From assembly GCF_000171815.1 (NCBI RefSeq), contig NZ_ABGR01000002.1, positions 535,541 to 599,540 on the forward strand: a DNA stretch of 64,000 nucleotides, read 5' to 3'. Position numbers and translations under genes: made by a program. Each line of letters opens with the position of its first letter. The stretch's first letter is position 1. Of the stretch, positions 36,866 to 45,742 are shown in pieces. The notes beneath the pieces were generated by a model. It saw only the letters and a program-made list of their open reading frames with translations, did not search any database and was not told where the DNA came from. The stretch is from Vibrio sp. AND4. GTDB lineage: Bacteria > Pseudomonadota > Gammaproteobacteria > Enterobacterales > Vibrionaceae.

Positions 36866-38605
36866 TTATGCGGTCACAATAGCTTTAGCATTCAGACCTT
36901 TATCCAAGCTGACCAACAATAGCTGACAAGGCGCTTGGCTGAGCTTCTCCCCTGTCCAGTAATCATACCAATCTACAGGTCGATCAGCTGTCAGAGTAAA
37001 TTCTGTCCCTTCCTCACTGGCGTAATTGAATAAACAGTGCAGATCATGCTTGGATGTTAGCCGTAGGAAAGCGTGATTCAAACCTAATGCAGTAAACTCT
37101 GCCGACTCTTGATTACGACGCTGACGCAGCATCAGCTTAGACAGTGTCTTGCTCGCAAAAGGCGTAATTTCTGGTAAAGGGTCCCCAGACAACAGCAAGC
37201 CACCACACGCAAGCAAAACGTTGCGGTGAAATTGATAAGCCTCGCGCGATGCTGCCTGGTTTGGGAGTGAAGTAAATGTTGCACAATCTGGGTCAATTTG
37301 CCACAACTTGCGATGCTGCCAACTGCGGAAAAAGGTTTCTTTAGCGATTTGTCCGAAACGATGGTTATCACGCTCCACATCATCAGACACTCGCATTGCA
37401 TCAACGAGGCCTAATGACGGCCACATTGGCGCGTTACAACCCAATAGCCATGCATCTCCAGCCCCCCTAGCAATTGCTTCCATACCCATACGGTAGGCTT
37501 CGACACCAGTTACGCCCGATTGACTGCGCATACCTTTTAAAGTGCCCCAGTAGTTTGCGTCTAACTTGAATAACTCAACACCCCACTCTTGACGCATGAC
37601 AGTCACTACATGAGTCAGATGATCTTGCACATCAGGATTTGAAGTATCAAGAATATACCAAGGAGTACAGCGCCAACCACCATAAGTGATATCTTCAGCT
37701 TTCAATAGGCTTCCGTCTTCGTGACGCACAAACCAGTCAGGATGTTTTTTGAAGATTTCTGATTCTGGTTGGGCAATGAATGGTGCCATCCAAATCGCCG
37801 GTTTTTTACCTTTTGCATGAATATTGTGAATCAGTTCTTTCACACCGCCAGAGAATTTATCCGAGGGCGTTAGCCAATCCCCCATGAAGGCTTGGTAACC
37901 ATCATCTAACAGCACCCATTCGAGCTCCGCTAAACCACCTTGCATGCACGCCACATTGTCGAGCACATTGCCTTCGGTGACATCCGCATAATAGGCATAC
38001 CAAGAGCACCAGCCAATTGGCGCATCTTGCGTGACTCCTTTGCGCACTGGGTGATGCTCGGCGAGCAGCTTACTGTATTGTTTGTACAACTCAGAGAGCG
38101 AATGACCGCGTAATACGGCGACAGATTCCAATTTATTGTGCTGCCAATCCGCTACTTGGGTCTGCTCCCCATCGATAGAAGCAGAAAGAACCCACTGCTC
38201 ACTCTGCCGCTGCACCTCAAAATAGCCCGCAAATCGATGACAAGACGTAAAACCAAACAGGGTATAACATGATGCATCTTCAACGACTAAGTAGTTGTAG
38301 TAACGTTTGGGGGCGCTTTCAGGATAAATGCGGTAAGAAAGATTGTTATCTGGGCATCGACCAATATCTTCAGGTTGAGAAATTGTCCCGCTGGTCTGCG
38401 CCAGCATTTGAAAGCCATCGCCAAGCACAGTTGCGCCTTGTTCATAGAGAAAGGGCGTTTGAAACAAAACTTCACGTTCACCGAAAGTTTTATTGTGTAT
38501 CCCGGCAAAAGAAAAATGGATTTGATTGTCCACGACTTCAAATTGAAGATCGTTATCGATTACTAATATCTCGGTATGATTGGCCAATAGAATGGTCTGA
38601 GCCAT
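36866..38605 (-). CDS. Alpha-galactosidase, glycoside hydrolase family 36-like
   Basis: A 579-residue cytoplasmic enzyme with no signal peptide. An N-terminal beta-sandwich (about 1-190) precedes a (beta/alpha)8 barrel starting at IGWCSWYAYY. The likely nucleophile Asp is in LFKLDANYWG, and the acid/base Asp is in MRVSDDVERD. A WVLLDDGYQ motif also fits melibiase-type enzymes. It would hydrolyse alpha-1,6-galactosides brought in by an unlinked transporter; no sugar transporter or regulator lies nearby. Confidence 0.88.
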   Translation of the reverse strand: MAQTILLANHTEILVIDNDLQFEVVDNQIHFSFAGIHNKTFGEREVLFQTPFLYEQGATVLGDGFQMLAQTSGTISQPEDIGRCPDNNLSYRIYPESAPKRYYNYLVVEDASCYTLFGFTSCHRFAGYFEVQRQSEQWVLSASIDGEQTQVADWQHNKLESVAVLRGHSLSELYKQYSKLLAEHHPVRKGVTQDAPIGWCSWYAYYADVTEGNVLDNVACMQGGLAELEWVLLDDGYQAFMGDWLTPSDKFSGGVKELIHNIHAKGKKPAIWMAPFIAQPESEIFKKHPDWFVRHEDGSLLKAEDITYGGWRCTPWYILDTSNPDVQDHLTHVVTVMRQEWGVELFKLDANYWGTLKGMRSQSGVTGVEAYRMGMEAIARGAGDAWLLGCNAPMWPSLGLVDAMRVSDDVERDNHRFGQIAKETFFRSWQHRKLWQIDPDCATFTSLPNQAASREAYQFHRNVLLACGGLLLSGDPLPEITPFASKTLSKLMLRQRRNQESAEFTALGLNHAFLRLTSKHDLHCLFNYASEEGTEFTLTADRPVDWYDYWTGEKLSQAPCQLLLVSLDKGLNAKAIVTA

Positions 38606-38751
38606 GAAGAGTCAACTCACTTAATTATCGTTGTTTCATTGAGTTCATTATCCTCTCCTTCCCTCTCCTAATTCGTTATCGACATCACGAATCTGTTGCA
38701 TCTCAATTCATTTAAACTAATTACTGAGAGAACACTCACTGAAGTTTTATC

Positions 38752-38782
38752 AAAAAAAATACCAGCTCGAGAGCTGGTATTT
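38752..38782 (-). terminator. Terminator of the tor operon
   Basis: An 11-bp stem (AAATACCAGCT/AGCTGGTATTT) around CGAG. On the minus strand it is followed by eight T residues. Confidence 0.9.
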
Positions 38783-38804
38783 CGTTTAAACTTTAGCAAT
38801 GTGA

Positions 38805-41267
38805 TTAAGCGACGTCGATTGGACCACCGAATGAAGTCACTGGTGGCGCTTTACCAGTGAATTTCTCGAAGTCTACGATACATGTGTGCGCAGAAGTTGC
38901 CTGTGCAAGCTCAGAGGAACCGATATCTTGAGTGAGCGTGTTAGGGTCACCGTAAGTACAGATTGCACCAACTTTCTCGTTCAGAGGACCGTACCATGCA
39001 CCTTCTTCGATACGTACAACACCACGCGGATAGCTATCGGTCAGTACAGCACCGGCAAGAAGCTGACCACGATCGTTGAATACGCGTACTAAATCACCGT
39101 CTTTGATGCCTTTCGCTTTTGCATCGTCAGGGTTGATGTATACAGGCTCACGACCTTGAACAGCGTATGTTGCACGGAAATCTTCAGATTCACACATCTG
39201 AGAGTGCAAGCGCTTATCCGGGTGACAAGACTGTAACCAGTATGGGTGTTTATCTGAACCAGGACCACCATGTGAACGTTCTGATTTCTCAAACCACATT
39301 GGGTGTTCTTGACAGTGTTCGTAACCGTAACGTCCGATCTTACGAGAAGTGATCTCGATGAAGCCAGAAGGCGTGCCCAGAGGGTTAATTTCTGGGTCCT
39401 GACGGAACTCAGCGTGACGAACCCAAGGCTTACCTTGGCCGAAATCTAGCACGCTCTTTTTCCAGAATTCATCAAATTCTGGCATGTCAAACTTACCGTC
39501 ATTTGCTTTCTTACAATCGTTGTACAGGCTGCGAATCCACTCCATTTCGCTCATGCCACGAGTGTATTCCTCGCGACGACCAAAACGTTGAGTCAATTCA
39601 CTCATTATTTGGAAGTCTGGCTTAGAGTGGAACAATGGGTCCACTAAGCGATGCATAGCGATCAGACCCTTATTCGAGTACGAACCATAAACGTCGATGT
39701 CGTTACGTTCCCACTGAGTACATGCTGGAAGCACGATATCAGAGAATCGACATGTTGCAGTCCAAGCAAATTCAATCGTCACAACCGTCTGAAGCTTTTG
39801 GAACGCTTGCTTCATACGGTTACGATCTTGGTGGTGGTGCCACGGGTTACAACCCGAAATCACCATCATCTTGAAGTCTGGAAGCTTAACTTTGCCACCG
39901 TTGTAGTTGATCTCTTTGCCTGGTTCTAATAGACAGTCAATCCAACGCGCAACAGGGATGGTTCGGCTGTAACCGTTAAAGTCTTTGTTATCCCACTTGG
40001 GTTTCATCCCTGTGTCTAGGTTCCGAGGGAAACCGCCTGGTCCCGCGAAACCAGTAGAAGGAACACCGATGCTCGAGTAGTGGTGACCATAAGAAATACC
40101 ACCGCCAGGTAGGCCAATTTGACCAACCATTGCTGCAACAACTGCCGCTGCCCAATATGGCTGCTCACCGTGCTCTTGACGCTGAATACACCACCCCATC
40201 AGGATCTGGGTACGACCGTTCACTAGCATGCGTGCAAATTCACGAATCTTGTCTGCTTTCACGCCACAGATAGATGCTGCCCACTCTGGCGTCTTAACAA
40301 CTTTGTCTTTCGTCTCACCTTGAACGTACTTGATGAAATCTTCAAAGCCCAGACAGTAGGTCTCAATAAACTTCTTGTCGTAAAGATCTTCGTTATACAG
40401 CACGTGCGCAACAGCAAGCATGAAAGCTACGTCTGTTAGCGGGTTAATGTATAAATGGCCGTTCTCTAGGTAACGTTGGGTCTTATTCTTCACTGGGTCG
40501 ACAGAAAGAACGTTGATCTCACCTTTCGCTACTTTCTCTTTCAACTGCGCAAGGTAGTTGAACGATTCGTGCGTTTCACAGTTCCAACCCACTTGCAGGT
40601 TTTTCACCGGATCGTTCGCCCAAAGAATAATGTTGTCCGAATTCTCTAGGATCTCAGACCATGAAGTACCTTGTGCATAAACTTCTGTTGAGCCGAGTAC
40701 GTAAGGCATGATGGTTTGACCAGCACCCGTCGAGTAGTCACCGACTTTAGTGATGAAGTTACCGTGCATACCCACTGCACGTTGCATATGCGCTGTACAG
40801 TTGTTGAACGCACCAGTTTGGTTCCAACCCGTTTGGCCTGCGTGCAGAGCCCAGGGACCGTATTCTTTTTGAACACGCTCAAGCTCACGGTAGAACAGGT
40901 CTAGTGCTTCATCCCAAGTCACACGGATAAAACGGTTATTACCACGCGTTTCAGCACTGTATTTGTGCTTCTTCAACCAATCTAGTCGAACCATTGGATA
41001 ACGAACACGTGATGGGCTGTAGATGATGCCTTTAATACCGTTCAACATTTCTGTTGGGTTCTGATCGAGTTCTAGCGGTTTGATCTCTTGAACTTTACCC
41101 GCGTAGATGTGGGCGCGGAAAGCGCCCCAGTGTGAACCTGATACTTTCCAAGTACCTGTAGATTCAGCTGCACTCGCAGATGCTGAAGCCAATAAGCTTG
41201 GACCAATAACTGACGCTGCACTTGTGGTTGCTACACCTTTAAGAAAACTTCTTCGTGTAATAGCCAT
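38805..41267 (-). CDS. torA: Trimethylamine-N-oxide reductase, catalytic subunit
   Basis: An 820-residue periplasmic molybdoenzyme. A Tat signal (TRRSFLKGV) is followed by a DMSO-reductase-type molybdopterin domain; there is no N-terminal iron-sulfur cysteine cluster. The molybdenum serine lies in the GDYSTGAGQ region. It reduces TMAO to trimethylamine in anaerobic respiration, accepting electrons from TorC. It is last in torECA, with 27 nt between torC and torA. Confidence 0.96.
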   Translation of the reverse strand: MAITRRSFLKGVATTSAASVIGPSLLASASASAAESTGTWKVSGSHWGAFRAHIYAGKVQEIKPLELDQNPTEMLNGIKGIIYSPSRVRYPMVRLDWLKKHKYSAETRGNNRFIRVTWDEALDLFYRELERVQKEYGPWALHAGQTGWNQTGAFNNCTAHMQRAVGMHGNFITKVGDYSTGAGQTIMPYVLGSTEVYAQGTSWSEILENSDNIILWANDPVKNLQVGWNCETHESFNYLAQLKEKVAKGEINVLSVDPVKNKTQRYLENGHLYINPLTDVAFMLAVAHVLYNEDLYDKKFIETYCLGFEDFIKYVQGETKDKVVKTPEWAASICGVKADKIREFARMLVNGRTQILMGWCIQRQEHGEQPYWAAAVVAAMVGQIGLPGGGISYGHHYSSIGVPSTGFAGPGGFPRNLDTGMKPKWDNKDFNGYSRTIPVARWIDCLLEPGKEINYNGGKVKLPDFKMMVISGCNPWHHHQDRNRMKQAFQKLQTVVTIEFAWTATCRFSDIVLPACTQWERNDIDVYGSYSNKGLIAMHRLVDPLFHSKPDFQIMSELTQRFGRREEYTRGMSEMEWIRSLYNDCKKANDGKFDMPEFDEFWKKSVLDFGQGKPWVRHAEFRQDPEINPLGTPSGFIEITSRKIGRYGYEHCQEHPMWFEKSERSHGGPGSDKHPYWLQSCHPDKRLHSQMCESEDFRATYAVQGREPVYINPDDAKAKGIKDGDLVRVFNDRGQLLAGAVLTDSYPRGVVRIEEGAWYGPLNEKVGAICTYGDPNTLTQDIGSSELAQATSAHTCIVDFEKFTGKAPPVTSFGGPIDVA

Positions 41268-41294
41268 TTATATTTTTCTCCAATCCGACGCTTA

Positions 41295-42479
41295 TTAGTG
41301 GTGGCCTTCAGCATAATCTGAAGAGTGTTTCTGTAGGTACTTCAAGATCAGTGCTTCACTGTCTGTATCTAGGTTAACGAACGCTAGCATACCGTCGAAC
41401 ATACCTGGCCATGTATTCGCATCAAAGTGCGCTTCAGCTGGTTGTGTGTGACATACAGAACAGTTAGTTCTGTAAGCTTCTTTTGATTTTTCCCATACAG
41501 GATTGATGTCATTCAGCATAGACTCTTTCTTGATCCATACTTTTGCTGCAACTTTCTCCCAAGGAAGCCCCGTCAACTCGTCAACTTTCTTCTCACCAGC
41601 CGTCACAATGTTCGCGTCGGTGGATGCTTCTTTCAGTAGAGATGCGACTGCGATGTTCTTACCGAAGTCTTCTTGAATTACACGACCGAAGCCTTTTGCT
41701 TTGCGCCAGCCGTCAATTTCAATTTCAACGTAGTCGCCTTTATCTTCAAGAACTTTTACTGTCGATGCTGGGTTTAGTAGACCCGCTTCTTTTGCACCTT
41801 TTTCATCGAAGTAAATTGGTAAGTGACGAACACTTACTAGTTGCTGATCTACACCATAATCGGTATCGGAAGTCATACCTTCTAAGTCACCAACGATACC
41901 GCCAATGCTGTCCATGCCCTCGGGAAGGTGGTGAGCAATACCTTTGTGGCAGTCTACACAACTTTGATCTTTTTCCGCCGCTTGTTTCATTTGGATACGA
42001 GCGGTTGGAGACATTTGCTCGAAATCCATTGACGCGTAATTGTGACAGTTTTTACATTCTAGAGATTTGTTTGCTGAGAAACGATCCCATTCGTGTTTTG
42101 CAAGTTCGATACGTCGCTCTTCGAAGACACCAGGTTCATCGTAGTTACCGAAAACCTGTGCAAACACCTCTTTTGAGGCTTGCATTTTACGAGCGATCTT
42201 ATCTGTCCAATTATGTGGGACGTGACAGTCAGGACAAGTAGCGCGAACCCCAGAGTGGTTCTTCCAGTGAACCGTTTCTTGTAATTCAACGTATACATTA
42301 TCACGCATGGTATGACAGCTAATACAGAACTTCTCGGTATTGGTAGCTTCAAGGGCAGTGTTAAAACCACCCCAGAAAATGACACCAGCGATAAATCCGC
42401 CCATTGTCAACACGCCAAGGCTAATATGGACGGCTGGACGTGACATCGTGCGCCACAGTTTAATGATAAATGATTTCAT
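41295..42479 (-). CDS. torC: Pentahaem c-type cytochrome TorC
   Basis: A 394-residue NapC/NirT-type cytochrome. An N-terminal membrane anchor (about 16-38) precedes five haem-binding motifs: CISCH, CPDCH, CKNCH, CVDCH and, in the C-terminal domain, CSVCH. It passes electrons from menaquinol to TorA. The C-terminal haem domain distinguishes TorC from NapC. Confidence 0.96.
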   Translation of the reverse strand: MKSFIIKLWRTMSRPAVHISLGVLTMGGFIAGVIFWGGFNTALEATNTEKFCISCHTMRDNVYVELQETVHWKNHSGVRATCPDCHVPHNWTDKIARKMQASKEVFAQVFGNYDEPGVFEERRIELAKHEWDRFSANKSLECKNCHNYASMDFEQMSPTARIQMKQAAEKDQSCVDCHKGIAHHLPEGMDSIGGIVGDLEGMTSDTDYGVDQQLVSVRHLPIYFDEKGAKEAGLLNPASTVKVLEDKGDYVEIEIDGWRKAKGFGRVIQEDFGKNIAVASLLKEASTDANIVTAGEKKVDELTGLPWEKVAAKVWIKKESMLNDINPVWEKSKEAYRTNCSVCHTQPAEAHFDANTWPGMFDGMLAFVNLDTDSEALILKYLQKHSSDYAEGHH

Positions 42480-42528
42480 TATTTGCTCTCTTAAATCTTT
42501 TCTAAAGTGTGGTGATTAGTTCACCTGA

Positions 42529-42708
42529 CTAAATGCCGTGAGCACCAGGAGGACCAAAGAAAAACACCTGAAGCGCCCATACAATGAATCCGTACCCACC
42601 CACGAAAGCCACACTCAGAACTGGGAAGAGAACAACTGCGATGAAGAGGAATGATTTCCACTCCAATGACCGCTTCTCACCACTCTCAATTTTGTTAACA
42701 TCACTCAT
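42529..42708 (-). CDS. torE: TorE membrane protein (59 aa)
   Basis: A short gene upstream of torC, in the same direction and 49 nt away. It encodes 59 residues: a polar N-terminus (MSDVNKIESGEKRSLEWKS), one membrane helix of about 25 residues (FLFIAVVLFPVLSVAFVGGY...) and a C-terminal FFGPPGAHGI. This matches the NapE/TorE family found at the start of Vibrio and Shewanella-type tor operons. Its precise role is unknown. Confidence 0.88.
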   Translation of the reverse strand: MSDVNKIESGEKRSLEWKSFLFIAVVLFPVLSVAFVGGYGFIVWALQVFFFGPPGAHGI

Positions 42709-42805
42709 ACACTTGCCTATTTAGTACTTAATGTTCTAGGAAAGCCCGCGTTACCGTGCTCAATTTTTATGATCTATTTAGCAAGAATTTTAGACCATAC
42801 TGATA

Positions 42806-42828
42806 GTAAGGTTCAATTAAAACCTTAC
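42806..42828. repeat. Hairpin in the torE upstream region
   Basis: A perfect 8-bp inverted repeat (GTAAGGTT/AACCTTAC) with a 7-nt spacer, about 100 nt before torE. It has no strong T-run, so an operator or 5' UTR hairpin is as likely as a terminator. Confidence 0.5.
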
Positions 42829-42863
42829 CATAGACCTTGTTATTCAATGCTTTTTTGATTTGG

Positions 42864-42881
42864 TTCAGACATGTGTCCGAA
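42864..42881. promoter_or_regulatory. Palindrome upstream of torECA
   Basis: TTCAGACA and TGTCCGAA, separated by TG, form an 18-bp near-palindrome with one mismatched pair, about 155 nt before torE. It looks like a dimeric regulator site; I cannot assign a regulator. Confidence 0.4.
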
Positions 42882-43345
42882 TACTTTTCCATATGTAAAG
42901 TTATTAACAAATATAAAAAAAATAAGTCAACTGAAATTCTGACATAGGTAAAACGATAAATTAATCCAATTTGCACTTGAATATGGAACGGAAGTATAGA
43001 TAAGAATCTGTTTTTTCGTTTAAAAAGTGTCACTTGTAACTCTAATGTTAACGCCGAGTCACAAAATACGAATGTTATTTCATCGAGAGTAATAATCAAA
43101 TAAATGGAGTTTACTAATTCATAAGCTAAGTGCACTTGGTAAGAATCAAACCGTTTGAATTCAAAACAGGATATGACACAAGTTGCTTCAGGCGCATTTT
43201 AGCTTGCTGTTGTCCCTCCCATTAAAATTTCGTTCCAAATAAAGCACGATAAGCAAAAACGAATTCGTCACCTTCTCATTACATAAGTGACTCATTTTGT
43301 GTTTTTTTCGTCGCTCGCAAAGATACGCACTCTCTTTGAGACAGG
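42882..43345. other. AT-rich gap upstream of torECA
   Basis: About 460 nt without a convincing gene. A 122-codon minus-strand open frame (42767-43135) has no family features and covers the palindromes, so I treat it as chance. Confidence 0.45.
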
Positions 43346-43368
43346 TTATCCACAGAAAATGTGGATAA
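43346..43368. promoter_or_regulatory. Two consensus DnaA boxes in inverted orientation
   Basis: TTATCCACA (43346-43354) and TGTGGATAA (43360-43368) are both perfect 9-mers, facing each other over a 5-nt spacer (GAAAA). This is far denser than chance. It lies in a 1.2-kb gene-poor region. Confidence 0.75.
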
Positions 43369-43515
43369 ACCACAAAAACCCATAAGCAACCAGAAACATA
43401 ATGAAAGGTTTACAAATTGTCTCATCTATTCAATCAAACGGTCACTGATAAGTCATAGAGGTGTCATTTACTGTCTCTATAAATTACAGCGTATTTAGCA
43501 AAGAGAGAATTCATC

Positions 43516-43653
43516 ATGGAAAGGTTAATCACTCGTAAAAAAATCGATAGTTTGATACCAGAAGTACTAGTGGACTGGCTGACACAAGTGCCTACAGAAA
43601 TAACGTCTCTCTGGATCCCAAATGAGTGTGGTATCAATGAAGAGTTAGTCTAG
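43516..43653 (+). CDS. Possible small protein (45 aa)
   Basis: An ORF of 45 residues (MERLITRKKIDSLIPEVLVD...), preceded by AGAGAG about 5-10 nt before the ATG. The protein mixes a basic N-terminus with an acidic C-terminus ending INEELV, and has one Cys. It is soluble, has no signal peptide and matches no family I know. The gap around it has no other gene, which is the main reason to consider it real. Confidence 0.45.
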   Translation: MERLITRKKIDSLIPEVLVDWLTQVPTEITSLWIPNECGINEELV

Positions 43654-43972
43654 TGTGCCAGCCATGTCACTCGATAGAGTAATAGATAGACAAACCGTAT
43701 AACTGGCCTGTTTAGTTAACTATTTAAGATGATTGCCTATACTACTTGGTTAAATGATTCGATAAAACGGGGCAAAGAAGTCCCCACTGTTGCTAGGCTC
43801 AAGCAGCGTAATGCTTTACTTGTTTATCAACAGCACGCTCACATTCTAACCCACATAATCAGAAATATTTTTATCCACTTCATATCGTTACACTTAACAT
43901 TTCTAGGGCTTTTCTATTGCTCAATAGTAATTTTCAGATTAGCTTGTTTAAAAAATTACGAAGGAATAACTT

Positions 43973-44206
43973 ATGAAATATTCAGCTGACCATATCGCCG
44001 AACTGAATCTACTTCTTAAATTCGATTTAAGCAGCGCAGCGACTGGTATCAAAGTCCACAAAGAAGCCTCTGAAGAAATGCAGGCAGCCGTTGCGCGTCT
44101 ATACGAAAAACAATTATGCACACAGCCAGATGGCGGTTACTTAACCGATGAGGGAATAGAAGTCGCTGAACACGCCGATAGAGTACTGAGAGTTTTGTCC
44201 GTATAA
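43973..44206 (+). CDS. TIGR02647 family protein
   Basis: A 77-residue conserved protein (MKYSADHIAELNLLLKFDLSSAATGIKVHKEA...), recognisable as the TIGR02647 family of gammaproteobacteria. It looks like a small winged-helix-type or helical protein; its function is unknown. GAAGGA lies 7-12 nt before the ATG. It is followed by a very strong terminator and is probably monocistronic. Confidence 0.85.
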   Translation: MKYSADHIAELNLLLKFDLSSAATGIKVHKEASEEMQAAVARLYEKQLCTQPDGGYLTDEGIEVAEHADRVLRVLSV

Positions 44207-44239
44207 AGGCACGTTAAAGCTGAGTAAGTTACTGTCATT

Positions 44240-44280
44240 AAAAGCCCCAGAGTATTTACTAAATACTCTGGGGCTTTTTT
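44240..44280 (+). terminator. Strong terminator after the TIGR02647 gene
   Basis: A perfect 18-bp stem (from AAAAGCCCCAGAGTATTT at 44240-44257) closes a 3-nt loop and ends in a T-run. Confidence 0.93.
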
Positions 44281-44421
44281 CTGGAGTAAAGCAGTGCCAA
44301 TATACTTATGACATTAAGATAGAGCTTCGATACCTAGCATCAAAGCGAGCGCCACAAGTGTTGGAGTCCATTATTACTGGGGTTGCACTGTCATCCATGA
44401 TATTTTTTGGTAATTCGAATA

Positions 44422-45147
44422 TCACTCGGTTACTGTTGACTGAATAGAAGGCAAGTTTTTCAGCATTTTCACATACGGCATTATTGTATTGCTTTGATTA
44501 ATATCGGCAACTTTCCACTCATCATCAACGAGTGAAAAAGTCCAAACTGTTGTGACTGTTTTGTATTCTTCATTTCCTTCTGATATTGCGCCAGTTTCCC
44601 TATGCTTTAGGTAGTCATTCATTTCTGCCTTGACCGTAACCAATATCGTTGACTCACGATGCCCTTCTTTATGATTACGATGAACAACCATCAAAGGCTT
44701 TATTTGCTTTATTATTTTTATATTACATATATTGACCAAGCCTTTTTGTTTCCATTTATCTAAATAAACTTGTTGTTGATTACGTAAGTACGATTCTGTC
44801 ATCAGTGAAGATACATCACTGAGATCTTCATCTTGCCAACCATTATGAACTCTAAGGAAACTATCTTTAACTCTTTGTTCTATTCTTAACCAATCAAAAT
44901 GTTCACTATAATGAGACATAAAGGCTAAATCTTTAAACGCTCGCTTCTCAGCCATTTTCAACTTAATAGAATTAACAGCAATTAAGGGAAGAAAGAATAT
45001 GAACAAAAGTACTAATAATACCTTACCCCATGTTGAATCAAACATAGTCGAAGCAATCTTCCCTCCAGGGCCAGCAAGAGCAGGCTCTACCATTAGAAAG
45101 AACGAAAAAAACATCAAAAACAACGTGAAAATTTTCCTCTTACACAC
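44422..45147 (-). CDS. Tim44-like domain membrane protein
   Basis: A 241-residue protein with a signal-like N-terminal helix (about 5-25, ending PALAGPGG), a second membrane helix (about 42-60) and a C-terminal Tim44/TIM44-like domain (about 90-235). The domain shows its WQDEDLSDVSSLMTESYL start and a WTFSLVDDEWKVADINQ end. The start is GTG, with AAGGAT about 10 nt upstream. The gene is more AT-rich than its neighbours and has no operon partner. Its function is unknown; it probably acts at the inner membrane. Confidence 0.75.
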   Translation of the reverse strand: MCKRKIFTLFLMFFSFFLMVEPALAGPGGKIASTMFDSTWGKVLLVLLFIFFLPLIAVNSIKLKMAEKRAFKDLAFMSHYSEHFDWLRIEQRVKDSFLRVHNGWQDEDLSDVSSLMTESYLRNQQQVYLDKWKQKGLVNICNIKIIKQIKPLMVVHRNHKEGHRESTILVTVKAEMNDYLKHRETGAISEGNEEYKTVTTVWTFSLVDDEWKVADINQSNTIMPYVKMLKNLPSIQSTVTE

Positions 45148-45213
45148 TTATATTTATCCTTGTATTAATTAATGTATTATTGGTAAAGAAACGTATTCTC
45201 ATGCCTCTGTATA

Positions 45214-45247
45214 TATACCCAAGTGACTTCAAGATGTAGAACTCAGG
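45214..45247. repeat. Dispersed palindromic repeat, left part, copy D
   Basis: TATACCCAAGTGACTTCAAG and the following ATG match the left half of copy B; the right terminal repeat is missing or too diverged to see. Confidence 0.6.
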
Positions 45248-45389
45248 AAGCGGCGAAGTCTGGCATAGAGACTCAAGAGCAGATTTAAGTCTGGGGTTTA
45301 CTCATCGATAAGCAGTATTTTTTATAAATAGAATTGATTTATCCCCCTACATATCAATCATTATAATAAATGCCAAGCTTGAGTTCTAT

Positions 45390-45424
45390 AAAAAGCCCCC
45401 GTCAAAACGCATGTTTTGATAGGC
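45390..45424 (-). terminator. Orphan terminator-like hairpin
   Basis: On the minus strand TCAAAAC pairs with GTTTTGA around ATGC, with outer GCC/GGC pairs possible, followed by five T residues. No annotated gene ends here on that strand. Confidence 0.55.
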
Positions 45425-45466
45425 ATAATAGATATTAAAAATAATGGTAACCAAGCAAGCTCAGAA

Positions 45467-45490
45467 TTATGCTGACCGGGTTCTTTGCAT
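45467..45490 (-). CDS. Possible leader peptide (MQRTRSA)
   Basis: A seven-codon ORF with a strong ribosome-binding site (GAGGAG, 5 nt before the ATG) on the minus strand. It ends about 45 nt before the orphan hairpin. Two of its codons are Arg (AGA, CGG). The arrangement resembles a translated leader followed by an attenuator, but the next gene on that strand starts 240 nt beyond the hairpin. Confidence 0.35.
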   Translation of the reverse strand: MQRTRSA

Positions 45491-45742
45491 TAAAGCTCCT
45501 CTTCTACAATGCTACTTTATCTAACAGCGCTTTCTAAAAAATGTTGTTTTAAAACATTGATACCCGCTAATCCAAAGCATTAACTCCCTTGAATTCGATT
45601 TATAATCATGGTTCTAAATTCCATCCTTAGTGGAAACATCAAATATCAAAGTACTACATATATAATTCAAAAAAAGTTGGCTTAGGGGTATAGTATCTAC
45701 AAAGAGTTTTTTTGGTCGAAAAATGTAATAAGGATTCTGCTC

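Larger units (their letters stand above)
45148..45742. other. AT-rich gap with repeat fragment and leader-like unit
   Basis: About 600 nt. It contains repeat copy D, an orphan terminator-like hairpin and a seven-codon ORF on the minus strand (listed separately). The rest shows no clear gene. Confidence 0.5.

Noticed and set aside
41543..42241. 232-codon open frame antisense to torC
   Set aside because: It lies wholly opposite a well-supported cytochrome gene and has Arg/Leu/Ser-rich shadow composition.
42767..43135. 122-codon minus-strand open frame upstream of torE
   Set aside because: AT-rich chance frame over palindromes and the torE promoter region; no family features.
43346..43368. Replication origin at the DnaA-box pair
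   Set aside because: Only two boxes, no GATC cluster or AT-rich unwinding repeats seen, and no dnaA/gidA or rctB genes nearby.
43729..43989. 86-codon open frame before the TIGR02647 gene
   Set aside because: It overlaps the ribosome-binding site and start of the supported gene and has no good ribosome-binding site of its own. Hydrophobic content looks like chance AT-rich translation.
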